A DNA stretch of 64,000 bases from an uncultured Hyphomonadaceae bacterium (GTDB lineage Bacteria; Pseudomonadota; Alphaproteobacteria; Caulobacterales; Hyphomonadaceae): the NCBI GenBank assembly GCA_938084575.1, contig CALKFG010000006.1:1-64000 (forward strand). Reading direction: 5' to 3'. The first letter of the stretch is position 1; each line of letters starts with the position of its first letter. Under the pieces are notes generated by a model that was given only the letters and a program-made list of their open reading frames with translations, was not told where the DNA came from and did not search any database. The translations under genes and the position numbers were made by a program. This document shows positions 19,438 through 28,859 of the stretch, piece by piece.

Positions 19438-19466
19438 TTGACCTGGAGCGTGTAAATATAACAATC
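19438..19466 (+). promoter_or_regulatory. possible promoter of the S9 peptidase gene
   Basis: TTGACC at 19438-19443 is followed after 17 bases by ACAATC (19461-19466), and overlaps an AT-rich stretch TGTAAATATAAC. It lies about 30 bases before AAGGAG. The rest of the 276-base divergent interval shows no clear dyad. Confidence 0.3.
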
Positions 19467-19493
19467 AGATCAGATATAAGGAGAAGATGTCAC

Positions 19494-21515
19494 ATGTTGC
19501 ACAAAATGTTGCTGGGCTTGGTCACGATGAGCCTCCTCGCGGGTGCGGCACATGCTGAGCTGAACACGCTTACGGCGCAGGATTTTGCCCGCCATCCGAT
19601 GATTTCGAGCCCTTCAATGTCGCTTGAAGGTGACATGATGGTTGCAGTGATCACAGACCCGCGGGATCCCTCAAAACGGGCGGCTGCCTATTGGGACCTG
19701 ACCGGTAATCTTGACCTGTCAAAGCCTCTGGCGCCATCAAACGTCACGCCGACAAGCGGAAAGACCCTGTTTTTCGGCGCAACAGCCCTGAAACAGCGCA
19801 AGTCACTCTGGTTTACCGTCCAGCCCTATATCGGCGCCCTGCGCGGATGCGGCGAAGGCAAATCGACGGGGTCCACCAAGAAGTATCTTCAGCGGGTTTA
19901 TATGGGCAATGAACGGATCCGGAAGATTGACGACCTGCCCGACGGTCGTGCCGAGGTTGGTGCCAACCGCGATATTCTCAGATGTTTCGAACTGGTCGGC
20001 GAGACCGGCATCGAATCGCTTCTTCCGCTCGACCCCGAAAACATTGTTATCAGCCGAGCAACCACAAGCAACGGAACCAGTTATTTCAAACATAATCTCA
20101 GGACCGGCCGGGAAGAATTTCTTTACAAGGCGGATTCGACGGATTCCTTCCTAATCAGCAGCCGTGACGGCATGCCGGTTGCGCGAACCGAGCTTGAATT
20201 CGAAGACGGAGAATGGGTCCAGTACATAAAGCTCAAGGCGCCGGGCTCCAATGAGTTCACGATTGAGGCGCCCCTGACCACCCAGATCAAGAACCGGTTT
20301 AATGTGTCCATTCTTGGCTATGACGAGGCATCGGGGAAATATTACATCGGCACGGATCAGTTCTCGGACAAGATCGCTGTTTATGTTTATGATGCCGGCA
20401 CCGACTCCTTCAGTGATCAGGCCGTCCTGGCACATCCCGATTTCAATATAACCAGCCTGATTTCCTCCAGCCGGGCCGAAGATTTTGGCAGCATTCTCGG
20501 CTTCAGATATGCCGGTCCGAGTGTCGAGACCTATTGGCTGGACCCGGAAATGAAATCGATCCAGGATGCGATGGAGGCGGCTTATCCGGGCAAGACGGTC
20601 AATCTGATCGACTATACCGACGACCGCAATCGGGTCCTTTACAGCGTCAGTGGGGCCAATTTCCCGCCCATTTATGGCCTTTTGCTCGACAAGTCGAAAG
20701 TGGCCCTGCTTGGGGCATCGCGCCCATGGATTCAGGAAGATCAGCTGGGTAAGCCTGAATTTGTCTACTATGCGGCGCGCGATGGCCTGCAGATACCGGC
20801 GCTGATCACGCTGCCAACCGGCTACGTGCCCGGGCAGAAGGCCCGCGGGGCGATTATCCACCCGCATGGCGGACCATGGGCGCGGGATTATGAAGGCTGG
20901 GGCGAGGCCGGCTGGACCCAGTATTTTGCCAATCGCGGCTATCTTGTCCTGCAGCCACAATATCGCGGCAGCACGGGGTGGGGGCGTGAGCTTTGGCTCG
21001 CCGGCGATGGCGAGTGGGGTCAGAAAATGCAGGATGACAAGGATGATGCGGCCCTCTGGCTGGTTGAGAATGGCTATGTCGATGCTGATAAGATCGCCAT
21101 TCACGGCTATTCCTATGGTGGATTTGCCGCCATCGCTGCCTCGGTGCGCCCGGAGTCCCCCTATCAGTGCGCAATTGCCGGCGCCGGCGTCGCAAATTTG
21201 ACGAAACTGTCAAATTCCTGGGGATCGAACCGCATCCAGCGTATCGTGCAGGGCAACACGGTTGATGGGATGGATCCGCAGGACAATACCCGCAGGGTCA
21301 ATATTCCGATTCAGCTCTATCATGGCGACTATGATGTCCGTGTGCCGCTCTGGCATAGCCGGGATTTTTACAATTCCATCAAGTCCGAGCAGCCCGAGAG
21401 CGAGCTGATCGTTCTCAAGGAAATGGGACATCAGAGCAATAAATGGCAGCCCGAGCACAAGGAAAAGGTGCTGGTCGAGATGGAGCGCTTCCTGAGCTCT
21501 GTCTGCGGCATTTAA
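19494..21515 (+). CDS. secreted S9 family serine peptidase (prolyl oligopeptidase family)
   Basis: 673 residues. A signal peptide (MLHKMLLGLVTMSLLAGAAHA) targets the periplasm or beyond. A beta-propeller-like N-terminal region (about 25-420) precedes an alpha/beta-hydrolase domain with the triad S540 (HGYSYGGFAA), D614 (HGDYDVRVP) and H646 (EMGHQSN). The oxyanion-region stretch HPHGGPWARD is present. These enzymes cleave short peptides. ATG 19494 is preferred because AAGGAG lies ten bases before it and a signal peptide begins there. It is divergent from the TonB receptor, consistent with a joint peptide-utilisation locus. Confidence 0.92.
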   Translation: MLHKMLLGLVTMSLLAGAAHAELNTLTAQDFARHPMISSPSMSLEGDMMVAVITDPRDPSKRAAAYWDLTGNLDLSKPLAPSNVTPTSGKTLFFGATALKQRKSLWFTVQPYIGALRGCGEGKSTGSTKKYLQRVYMGNERIRKIDDLPDGRAEVGANRDILRCFELVGETGIESLLPLDPENIVISRATTSNGTSYFKHNLRTGREEFLYKADSTDSFLISSRDGMPVARTELEFEDGEWVQYIKLKAPGSNEFTIEAPLTTQIKNRFNVSILGYDEASGKYYIGTDQFSDKIAVYVYDAGTDSFSDQAVLAHPDFNITSLISSSRAEDFGSILGFRYAGPSVETYWLDPEMKSIQDAMEAAYPGKTVNLIDYTDDRNRVLYSVSGANFPPIYGLLLDKSKVALLGASRPWIQEDQLGKPEFVYYAARDGLQIPALITLPTGYVPGQKARGAIIHPHGGPWARDYEGWGEAGWTQYFANRGYLVLQPQYRGSTGWGRELWLAGDGEWGQKMQDDKDDAALWLVENGYVDADKIAIHGYSYGGFAAIAASVRPESPYQCAIAGAGVANLTKLSNSWGSNRIQRIVQGNTVDGMDPQDNTRRVNIPIQLYHGDYDVRVPLWHSRDFYNSIKSEQPESELIVLKEMGHQSNKWQPEHKEKVLVEMERFLSSVCGI

Positions 21516-21543
21516 CTCAGCGTCGCCCGGACGGGGGCCTGCG

Positions 21544-21561
21544 CCCGGGGGGGACCCCGGG
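21544..21561. terminator. GC-rich stem-loop between convergent S9 peptidase and GH16 genes
   Basis: CCCGGGG (21544-21550) can pair with CCCCGGG (21555-21561) around GGGA. No U tract follows on either strand, so termination here would be weak or rho-dependent. Confidence 0.3.
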
Positions 21562-21627
21562 GGCTATGCCCGGCCCGGGCGGTCGGGGGCGGGGATGCCT
21601 CGCGGCCCGCGGAACCGGCCCCTTCGC

Positions 21628-22506
21628 CTAGTCGGCATGAGTTTGGGACACGCGGACCCAGTCCACATACATTTCAAGCTCTCCGGCCTTGATCCGGTCC
21701 ACAGTTTCGGCCGGCAGCCCGTTATAGGGGGTTTCAAGGCCATTGGTCTTGAACGGGTAGGCGCCACCCAGAGCAAAGTTCAGGATCAGGAATTTCGGGG
21801 TGTCAAAGCGCCAGTCCCCATAATGCTCGATCATTGGGCGGGTGACCCGATAGATGAGCCGGCCATCGATTTGGAACAGCATCTCCTGATCGGTCCATGT
21901 CACGGCATAGTCATGCCAGTCTGTGGCATCGGTCTCCGGCGGGAAGACGTATTTGTTGACGATAGGTGTTTCCCCGGAATAGCCCGGGCCGTGCACGGCG
22001 ACACCAATCCAGTCTTTCTCGCCGACATATTCCATGATGTCGATTTCGCCAGTGTCCGGCCAGGTCCCGTTGCCGAGCATCCAGAATGCCGGCCAGACGC
22101 CGACCGCATCGGGCAATTTGATCCGCGCAGCGGCGTGTCCATGGGTAAAGTCGAACTTGCCGCGCGTGTTGACCCGCCCGGAGACAAAATCAGCCACCCG
22201 CCCGGTTGGCGTCTCGAACCCGGGCTGGAATTTCGGGCGCAGGACCAGGACACCGTCCTCGGCCCCTTCCACCGCGCCGGCCGGCAGGAAATCAATTGTG
22301 TCCTGTGAGTCGATATAGGCTTGCTGCTCATTGTTCACCCAGAAGGTCGGGCCGACAGCATTCCATTTCTCCCGGTCAAGCTGTCCGGAATTGAAATCAT
22401 CGGAAAACACAAGGTGCCGGGCGTCTGGCTCGGCCTCGGCGCTGGCCATGCCGGACAGCACCGCGAGCAGCAGGGCGAGAAACGTAACGGGACTTTTATG
22501 GATCAT
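21628..22506 (-). CDS. secreted glycoside hydrolase family 16 beta-glucanase (laminarinase-like)
   Basis: 292 residues with a signal peptide ending near GMASA (residue 23). The single catalytic domain has the GH16 active-site motif EIDIME: nucleophile E154, D156 and acid/base E159. The extra Met in this motif is the form common in beta-1,3-glucanases rather than lichenases. Other family stretches: FSDDFNSGQLDREKW, RVNTRGKFDF and GVWPAFWMLGNGTWPDTGE. It probably degrades laminarin or a related beta-glucan. The ATG at 22506 is taken because the signal peptide starts there; the frame upstream is Arg/Ala-rich noise. It converges on the S9 peptidase gene. Confidence 0.92.
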   Translation of the reverse strand: MIHKSPVTFLALLLAVLSGMASAEAEPDARHLVFSDDFNSGQLDREKWNAVGPTFWVNNEQQAYIDSQDTIDFLPAGAVEGAEDGVLVLRPKFQPGFETPTGRVADFVSGRVNTRGKFDFTHGHAAARIKLPDAVGVWPAFWMLGNGTWPDTGEIDIMEYVGEKDWIGVAVHGPGYSGETPIVNKYVFPPETDATDWHDYAVTWTDQEMLFQIDGRLIYRVTRPMIEHYGDWRFDTPKFLILNFALGGAYPFKTNGLETPYNGLPAETVDRIKAGELEMYVDWVRVSQTHAD

Positions 22507-22746
22507 GGTCTTGGCCTGTCTTTGTCTGAAAACCGGGGAAAGGGCATCGGCAGACGATAGGGCGACGGCGCACGCTGTGAAAAGAGCTCTGCGATGAAGC
22601 GGGCCAGGAAGAAGACGAACTGTCCCCCGCGCCGCGGCGGCGTGTCTGCCGGCGACCGCCCCGTACGGCCGGATGGATGGATGGAGCAAACAGGCCCATG
22701 CCGGGCCCGTCTTGGACCCGTGCCGGGCGGGTTCAGCTTTGGAAAG

Positions 22747-22822
22747 TGGTGCCGCTAAGGTGACTTGAACACCTGACCCCCGCATTACGAATGCGATGCT
22801 CTACCAGCTGAGCTATAGCGGC
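22747..22822 (-). tRNA. tRNA-Thr(CGT)
   Basis: Full cloverleaf on the minus strand. Acceptor GCCGCTA pairs with TAGCGGC; D arm GCTC/GAGC; anticodon stem TCGCA/TGCGG around loop TTCGTAA with anticodon CGT; T stem AGGTG/CACCT around TTCAAGT. Discriminator A and CCA are encoded (22747-22749). Confidence 0.97.
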
Positions 22823-22908
22823 GACCGGCAGGGAGACGGGCATACCTTTTTCGCGACGCGCCGACAAGGTCCCAGCGGCCGTAATGGCCGTCTTTTGCGG
22901 CCGCACGG

Positions 22909-24330
22909 TCAGTCGTCGTCTGCCGGGACAAAATCCAAAGGCGGGTTTGCCAGCTGCGGGGTCTCCGGATCCACCACCGGGGGGCTGAGTCCGGGCAGCG
23001 CCAGCGGGCGGCTGGCATCGAGTTCACGCTCATAAGCTTCATAGCGGGGATGGATCAGCTTGCCGGCATCGCCAAACGCATAAACCAGCCGGGCCCAGTC
23101 GCGGGGGGCAAAATGGAATGCACCCCCTTTCGGGTCGAGGTCTGACCATTCAGGTTCCCGCGATGCGGTAACCGCCATGCGCCCCCAGCGTCCGGCTTCC
23201 TCGCTGTCGCCAAAGCCGCGCAACGCTTTCTCGAGCAGCAGGCACAGGCGGGCGGTGGGCCGCTCTTCGACGAGTTCGGCCAGGTCTTTCACGGCGTCGA
23301 GCCATGACCGTTCGGCCATGGCGAGGTCCGCTTTCAGGATCCGGCTTTCGCGATGGGCGGGGTTCTGGGCAACCAGCTGGCGCAGGCGGGCCAGCCGGTC
23401 GGTGCTTTTGTCGGGGTCGATGCGGCGGATAAGCTGGGCCAGTGCCGGATGGGGGCGGGCCCGCCAGGCGGTCTCAATCATCGTCTGGGCCGGCCGGACC
23501 CGGTCCTCTGACAGCAGCAGCCGGGCGGCATGATAGGCCGCAGCCGGCAGGTCGGGTGCAGCTTTATGGGCTTCGGACAGCAGGCGCTGGGCCTCCCGGC
23601 GGTCGGCATGATCCAGCGCAACGGCCTGGGCGGTCAGGAGAACGGCCCGCCGGCGCGCGGCGCGGTCTGCCGGAATCTGGACGCGGCGCTCTCCCTGCTC
23701 CAGCGTGTCCAGCGCGTCCTGCCACCTGCCGGCAGAGACCTGGCTGTCGAACAGGGCATTGAACGGCCAGTCCGCTGCCGATTTCAGCTCCAGCGCTTCG
23801 CGGGCCCGGGTCTCCGCCGCAATGGCGTCGCCGCGTTCACTGGCAGCCGCCGCAGCCCCGCGCAGGCCGGCCAGTTGTCCGCCGGGCAGACGCGCCAGCT
23901 GGCCATAGGCCCGCTCGGCATTGGACCAGTCATCGGCGATTTCGGCCGTGCGGGCTTCCAGCAAAAGTTTGAGACGGTCATCCTCGGCATACTGGGCGGC
24001 TTTCTTGGACAGCTTGCGGGCAAGCGGGGCGTCACCGGCTTCTGCCGCGAGCAGCCCGTCGGCCAGCGCTTTGTTGGCATCCCGGATCCGGCTGGCGCGC
24101 CGCGACCGGCTGAATCGGGCCGGAAAGGTCATCAATCCGGTCACAAAGGACCAGATAACGGCAATGGCGGCGCCGAGCAGAAGCAGGCCAAGCAGGGCCA
24201 CGACCAGCTTGATTTCATAGGCGGCGCCAGCCCCGAGATCGATAATCAGTTCGCCGGGCAGGCGCGAGGCCCAGAGGACGGCAAAGCCCGTCAGGACGAG
24301 CAGGCAGATAACAACAAACAGAACGATCAT
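22909..24330 (-). CDS. hemY: HemY-type TPR membrane protein of the heme operon
   Basis: 473 residues. Two membrane helices (about 1-21 and 38-62) with IIDLGAGAAYEIKLVVALLG between them are the HemY_N signature; the rest is alpha-helical tetratricopeptide-like repeats rich in Ala, Leu and Arg. Despite the name it is not the oxygen-dependent protoporphyrinogen oxidase of Bacillus; its exact role in heme synthesis is unsettled. It overlaps the preceding mitofilin-like gene by 4 bases (ATGA) and closes the hemC-hemD-mitofilin-hemY operon. tRNA-Thr lies about 85 bases downstream on the same strand. Confidence 0.87.
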   Translation of the reverse strand: MIVLFVVICLLVLTGFAVLWASRLPGELIIDLGAGAAYEIKLVVALLGLLLLGAAIAVIWSFVTGLMTFPARFSRSRRASRIRDANKALADGLLAAEAGDAPLARKLSKKAAQYAEDDRLKLLLEARTAEIADDWSNAERAYGQLARLPGGQLAGLRGAAAAASERGDAIAAETRAREALELKSAADWPFNALFDSQVSAGRWQDALDTLEQGERRVQIPADRAARRRAVLLTAQAVALDHADRREAQRLLSEAHKAAPDLPAAAYHAARLLLSEDRVRPAQTMIETAWRARPHPALAQLIRRIDPDKSTDRLARLRQLVAQNPAHRESRILKADLAMAERSWLDAVKDLAELVEERPTARLCLLLEKALRGFGDSEEAGRWGRMAVTASREPEWSDLDPKGGAFHFAPRDWARLVYAFGDAGKLIHPRYEAYERELDASRPLALPGLSPPVVDPETPQLANPPLDFVPADDD

Positions 24331-25439
24331 GGCTGGCTCCGGGACATCACCATCAGGCGCAGGCTGTCAAGTGTCTCATCAAGAGTCCGCCGGCCCCGGG
24401 CGTCCTGCATAAAGCCTGCAAACAGGTCCCGCTGCGCGGCAGGCAGCTGATCGAGTTCGGACAGGGCGGTCTCTATGTCGCCGCTCTCAAGCGCGGTACC
24501 GGCGCGGTCGAGCTGCTGGGCGAGAGACGTGGCCCTGGTCCGGCGGACCCGGACACTGTCGCCAAACAGACTGTCGACCCAGCCCGGTTCTATGTCTGCC
24601 GCCGCGGCGTCGGTCGCGACGGCGTCTGCCTGCAGGACACGAAAGCGCGCCTGCAGGTGTTCAAGGGTCGGGACGCCGTGCGGCGCATACGGTGTCAGCG
24701 CCGCCACTCGGCTGTCACCGGGCAGGGCTGCCCGTAATTGCTGGAGGCCGAGCAGAAAGGGCCGTCCGCGCGCGGCCTCGGTATTGACCGCCATCAGGGC
24801 CAGGGCCGCCGCCTGCCGCCGCTGGGTGTCGGCCTCTCCTGTCCGCAAATCGGTCAGCTCGCTTCGCAGCACGCCAAGTTCTGACTGCAGCGCCTCGAGT
24901 GCGGCCAGTTCGGCAGAACTGGCCGCAGCCCCTTGTCCGCTGCCGAGGTCGGACACCGCCGACTCAATTTGTTCGATTCGCGATAGCAGCAGCAGGGGTT
25001 CGCCCCCCTCCGGGCTGACCGAGCTGTCTGTCAGCCGGGTCTCGAGGCGGGTCAGGGCGGTCTCCAGAGTGGCCAGCCGGGTCGACAGGCCGGCCCGGTT
25101 CCGGTCCTCCGCCGCGCGCGCCGACAGGCCTGTCTCGACCTGGCCGGACAGGGTCTCCAGCCGTTCAGAGATGCGGTCCAGCCGGGTGGACAGGGCCGTC
25201 ATGTCGGCCTGCACGCGGACAGAGTCTACCGGAAGTTGCGGCGGGATGGGCGTCCGGAACAGGCTGGACCCCATAAACGACAGGCCAAGGCTCGTCAGCG
25301 AGACAAGGCCCAGCAGGCAGAAGGCAAACCAGCCCGGCGTGACCGACAGCCGGGCGTCCGGCGCGGGCGTGTCGACAGGCTCAAACTCCGCATCGATCGG
25401 CGCGGCGGCTGGTTCAGGTTGAGGGGACGGATCTGACAT
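24327..25439 (-). CDS. mitofilin-like / HemX-like coiled-coil membrane protein
   Basis: 370 residues. An acidic, Pro-rich cytoplasmic tail (1-35) precedes one membrane helix (about 35-57) and a long coiled coil (about 75-195: LSTRLDRISERLETLSGQVE, LATLETALTRLETRL). The C-terminal part (about 200-370) is helical and includes LLGLQQLRAALPGD and AELDQLP-type elements. This domain order matches alphaproteobacterial mitofilin-domain proteins, bacterial relatives of Mic60, which shape intracytoplasmic membranes in some species. In this genomic position (between hemD and hemY) it is conserved across alphaproteobacteria. Confidence 0.8.
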   Translation of the reverse strand: MSDPSPQPEPAAAPIDAEFEPVDTPAPDARLSVTPGWFAFCLLGLVSLTSLGLSFMGSSLFRTPIPPQLPVDSVRVQADMTALSTRLDRISERLETLSGQVETGLSARAAEDRNRAGLSTRLATLETALTRLETRLTDSSVSPEGGEPLLLLSRIEQIESAVSDLGSGQGAAASSAELAALEALQSELGVLRSELTDLRTGEADTQRRQAAALALMAVNTEAARGRPFLLGLQQLRAALPGDSRVAALTPYAPHGVPTLEHLQARFRVLQADAVATDAAAADIEPGWVDSLFGDSVRVRRTRATSLAQQLDRAGTALESGDIETALSELDQLPAAQRDLFAGFMQDARGRRTLDETLDSLRLMVMSRSQP

Positions 25440-25481
25440 GCGGTCTCCGTGCTAAGCTGATTCTATTATACGCTATTGGGT

Positions 25482-26207
25482 TCAGGTCGAAAGTGTATCT
25501 GCAGCGATATTCAGAGCGGCCAGCAAGCCCGCTTCATGGGGCTGGCTGGCGATGGCCACATGGCGCACACCCCTTGCAGTCGCTTGCGTCGCGGCCGGGG
25601 CGGAAATGGCGGCAACAGCAAGCTGGTCACAGGGCAGGTCGGCGGACAGCTGGAAGAAGGCCTCTGCCCCTTTTGCCGAATGAAACAAAGCCAGGGAAGG
25701 GCGCCGGCCACTGAGCAGGCTGCGAACCGGAAGGGTGAGGCCCGAGGCAATTTCTGCCCGGTATAGCGGGCAGAAAACGACCGCGCGGCCATCGCGGGCG
25801 AGAGCCCGGGCGAGATTGCCCCGCGCGGCAGCATTGGCGATGTGCAATAAGGGCTTATCGGAGGGGGCCGCATGACCCTTTATAAACGTGGCGAGGGCTT
25901 CGGCATCGCCGGCCGATTCATGCACGTCGCAAAAACCGGCGGCACGGGCCGCAGCGGCCGTCGCCGGGCCGACACACCAGGCAGGCCGTGACCGGTCTGG
26001 CGTACGTTCCGTAAAAAAGCGGACGCCGTTTGCGCTGGTGAAGACCAGGCCGGAACAGGACGCCGGATCGGGCAGGTCAACGTCCGGGGCCGCGACCAGC
26101 TCCAGTGCCGGGCTGACCAGGGCGGGGTAGCCCAATTCGGTCAGGCGGGCCGCGGTTTCAGCTGCGCCGGGCTGGGCGCGGGTCACAATCACCGGTGGCC
26201 GGGTCAT
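25482..26207 (-). CDS. hemD: uroporphyrinogen-III synthase
   Basis: 241 residues, normal length. It cyclises hydroxymethylbilane, inverting ring D, to give uroporphyrinogen III. The sequence is poorly conserved in this family, but [20 protein letters not shown] at the start, [10 protein letters not shown] and [14 protein letters not shown] match the two-domain HemD pattern. It overlaps hemC by 4 bases, the usual order in this group, and is 42 bases from the mitofilin-like gene. Confidence 0.92.
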   Translation of the reverse strand: MTRPPVIVTRAQPGAAETAARLTELGYPALVSPALELVAAPDVDLPDPASCSGLVFTSANGVRFFTERTPDRSRPAWCVGPATAAAARAAGFCDVHESAGDAEALATFIKGHAAPSDKPLLHIANAAARGNLARALARDGRAVVFCPLYRAEIASGLTLPVRSLLSGRRPSLALFHSAKGAEAFFQLSADLPCDQLAVAAISAPAATQATARGVRHVAIASQPHEAGLLAALNIAADTLST

Positions 26208-27154
26208 ACATCCTCGAAGACAGGAAGGTCTCCGCCAGCATCATCCCGTATCATATTGGCCAGACGGCGCCCCAGTTCGGCCAGCTCGCCAGCGCCGGCT
26301 CCGATCAGTGCGGTTGCTTCTGCACGCCACTTTCTTGTTCCGTCAGGAGACAGGACTTCGGCCCGCATCTGCCAGTGGCGGCTCCGCAGCCGCATGTGCG
26401 CGGCCATTGCCGTCCGGCAGGAGCCATCGAGTTCGGCAAGAAAGGCCCGTTCTGCGATGGCAGCCTGTTCTGTCTGGACATGATTCAGGCCGTGAAGGGC
26501 CTCCATGGCCGACGGTGCCAGCCTGTCGGGACATGCCGCAACGCCGATGATTCCCTGACCGGCGGCCGGCAGCATGTCGTCGACCGCAATCGGCCGGGCC
26601 AGATGGCCGAGGTCAAGCCTTTCCAGTCCGGCCATAGCCAGAAAGGTGGCGTCGGCCTCTCCAGCCTCGAGCTTCTTGATGCGGGTTTGCACACTGCCTC
26701 GGAAGGAGACCATTTTAAGGTCCGGGCGCAGGGCCAGTGTCTGGGCCTCCCGGCGTAAGCTGGCGGTTCCGACGGTCGCACCTTCGGGCAGGTCTGCCAG
26801 AGCGCTGACACCGGAAACACTCAGCAGGCCATCCCGGGGGTCTGCCCGCTCGGGATAGGCGACCATGGTCTGACCCTCCGGCAGCTGGCTCGGCACGTCC
26901 TTGAGGCTGTGGACACCGATATCGACGTCCCCGTCACCCACAGCGCGATCGATTTCACGCGTGAACAGGCCCTTGCCGCCGGAGTTTATCAATCGCTCGG
27001 TGGTCAGCTGATCTCCCTTGGTTGAAAAGGTCACGATCTCGCCGCGAACCGCTCCGCCAGAGACGTCTGACAGGCGCTGCGCGATCAGGCGTGCCTGATA
27101 CAGGGCGAGGGGCGAGCCACGCGTGCCGATTTTCAAGGTCAGCGGAGTTGTCAT
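26204..27154 (-). CDS. hemC: hydroxymethylbilane synthase (porphobilinogen deaminase)
   Basis: 316 residues. It polymerises four porphobilinogens into hydroxymethylbilane. Motifs: [19 protein letters not shown] at the start, [25 protein letters not shown] (read as FTREID and GVHSLKDVP) and the cofactor-binding cysteine in [13 protein letters not shown]. First gene of the heme operon and divergent from tsaD, an arrangement common in alphaproteobacteria. The 113-base interval likely holds both promoters. Confidence 0.96.
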   Translation of the reverse strand: MTTPLTLKIGTRGSPLALYQARLIAQRLSDVSGGAVRGEIVTFSTKGDQLTTERLINSGGKGLFTREIDRAVGDGDVDIGVHSLKDVPSQLPEGQTMVAYPERADPRDGLLSVSGVSALADLPEGATVGTASLRREAQTLALRPDLKMVSFRGSVQTRIKKLEAGEADATFLAMAGLERLDLGHLARPIAVDDMLPAAGQGIIGVAACPDRLAPSAMEALHGLNHVQTEQAAIAERAFLAELDGSCRTAMAAHMRLRSRHWQMRAEVLSPDGTRKWRAEATALIGAGAGELAELGRRLANMIRDDAGGDLPVFEDV

Positions 27155-27267
27155 GCTGAGGTCCCTTCCTTCAGGCTTTCAGCTAAGCGAGGCTGGCGCG
27201 CGAAGCAAGCATGGCGACATGGAAACACCACCTTCCGCCTTTGGCGCAAGCCGCCTATATCCCGCTA

Positions 27268-28362
27268 ATGTCGAAATCATGCACCATCCTCGGAATCGAA
27301 TCGAGTTGCGATGAAACCGCTGCCGCTGTCGTCCGGCTGTGCGGCGGCGAGGTGCGGATTCTGTCGGAGACCGTGCGCAGTCAGACCGAGGCCCATGCCC
27401 CTTATGGCGGTGTCGTTCCCGAGATTGCGGCCAGAGCCCACGCCGAAATTGCCGATGAAATTGTCCGGCGGGCGCTGCTTGACAGTGGGTTGGATCTGGG
27501 CGGGATAGATGCCGTGGCAGCGACATCCGGGCCCGGTCTGATCGGGGGTGTCCTGGTCGGGATGATGACCGGCAAAGCCCTTGCCGTGGCGCGAGATCTG
27601 CCTTTCCTGCCGATTAACCATCTCGAGGGACATGCGCTGTCGCCCAGACTTAGCCAGGGGTGCAGGTTTCCTTATTTGTTGCTGCTGGTGTCAGGGGGGC
27701 ATTGTCAGTTCATCGACGTGCGCGGGCTGGGTGAGTACCGGCGACTGGGCTCGACAATTGACGATGCGGCTGGCGAGGCATTCGATAAGCTGGCCCGAAC
27801 GCTGGGTATTGGTTTTCCGGGCGGTCCGGCGGTTGAGGCGCTGGCGTGGGAGGGTAATCCGGAACGGTTCGCATTGCCGCGACCGCTTTTGAACCGGCCG
27901 GGACTGGATTTCAGCTTTGCCGGGCTGAAAACGGCATCGGCAAGACTCGCTGAGACGCTGGGTGACGATCGCCGGGGTCAGGCGGATCTCTGTGCCAGTT
28001 TTCAGGCGGCAGTTTCAGATTGTCTGGCGGAAAAGACGGCCCGGGCCCTCCGGCAATTTGTTCCCGGACCGGATGGGGGGATACGTCTGGTCGTGGCGGG
28101 GGGCGTGGCCGCCAATCAGACTTTACGTCATGCGCTGGCGCATGTTGCAGATGGGGCGGGCGCGCAGTTTATTGCGCCGCCGCTGCGCCATTGCACAGAC
28201 AATGCCGCCATGATTGCCCTTGCCGGAGCAGAACGGTTTCAGGCAGGCCTGTATGACCCGGATGGTCTCGCCTTTAAGGCCCGGCCAAGATGGCCGCTCG
28301 ATGAAGACTCAGCACGCCTGAACCCCGCTTATGGCGGCGGCAGGAAGGGTGCGAAAGCTTAG
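27268..28362 (+). CDS. tsaD: tRNA threonylcarbamoyladenosine synthase subunit TsaD
   Basis: 364 residues. With TsaB, TsaC and TsaE it forms t6A37 in ANN-decoding tRNAs. Metal-binding HLEGH ([13 protein letters not shown]) and nucleotide stretches [22 protein letters not shown] and [12 protein letters not shown] are intact. The ATG at 27268 begins right before the conserved [11 protein letters not shown]; a start at 27211 would add an unconserved tail. No good ribosome binding site precedes it, so the mRNA may be leaderless or the start imprecise. Confidence 0.95.
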   Translation: MSKSCTILGIESSCDETAAAVVRLCGGEVRILSETVRSQTEAHAPYGGVVPEIAARAHAEIADEIVRRALLDSGLDLGGIDAVAATSGPGLIGGVLVGMMTGKALAVARDLPFLPINHLEGHALSPRLSQGCRFPYLLLLVSGGHCQFIDVRGLGEYRRLGSTIDDAAGEAFDKLARTLGIGFPGGPAVEALAWEGNPERFALPRPLLNRPGLDFSFAGLKTASARLAETLGDDRRGQADLCASFQAAVSDCLAEKTARALRQFVPGPDGGIRLVVAGGVAANQTLRHALAHVADGAGAQFIAPPLRHCTDNAAMIALAGAERFQAGLYDPDGLAFKARPRWPLDEDSARLNPAYGGGRKGAKA

Positions 28363-28375
28363 GCCTGAGGGGTGT

Positions 28376-28810
28376 TTAAAATTTAAATGCCGAACGAAGC
28401 TGTATGCCGGCTTCTGTCTGCTCTTCCGGGGGCAGTTCGATCAGCTCCCTTTCGGTGGTGCCAAATCGGACGGCGCCGCCAACGCTGATGCGCGGCGTAA
28501 TCAGGAAATCGGCTCCGGCCGACATTTCTTCGCTTGGCAGTGGTGTGCCCCCATCGCGAGATGTCAGATCAACACTCACGGTCCAGCGGTCGCCCTTGAT
28601 CCAGGACAGGTTGAAGCTCTGCGAAGGAGCGGCCTGCCAGGTCGGCGCGGTCATATCGTTGCTGGAGAAGGTGAATTGCTGGTACCAGTCCGGCTCGGCC
28701 TGCTCGGTCTCGGCAATGGACGGCGCAGGCATCGACGGCATAACGTCTTGCGCCACGGCGGGTGCGCCGAGTGCAAACACTGTTAAGGCTGGCAAAACCG
28801 CCGATTTCAT
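28376..28810 (-). CDS. NtrZ-like periplasmic protein
   Basis: 144 residues with a signal peptide (MKSAVLPALTVFALGAPAVA) and GGAGA before the ATG. The mature part (WYQQFTF, FNLSWIKGDRWTVSVDLTSRD, LSAGADFLITPRISVGGAVRFG-type pattern, here MSAGADFLITPRISVGGAVR) resembles NtrZ, a periplasmic regulator of the NtrY/NtrX system in Caulobacter; it could alternatively be a small beta-rich envelope protein. It is a single-domain beta protein with a C-terminal Phe, compatible with outer-membrane association. Converges on tsaD with 13 bases between. Confidence 0.55.
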   Translation of the reverse strand: MKSAVLPALTVFALGAPAVAQDVMPSMPAPSIAETEQAEPDWYQQFTFSSNDMTAPTWQAAPSQSFNLSWIKGDRWTVSVDLTSRDGGTPLPSEEMSAGADFLITPRISVGGAVRFGTTERELIELPPEEQTEAGIQLRSAFKF

Positions 28811-28859
28811 AGCTGTCTCCTTGACCTTTCTGATAACCATATCAGTCGTTAAAAAAACC

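Noticed and set aside
21541-21627. A strong rho-independent terminator between the S9 peptidase and GH16 genes
   Set aside because: A GC-rich hairpin exists but no U tract follows on either strand, so it is listed only with low confidence.
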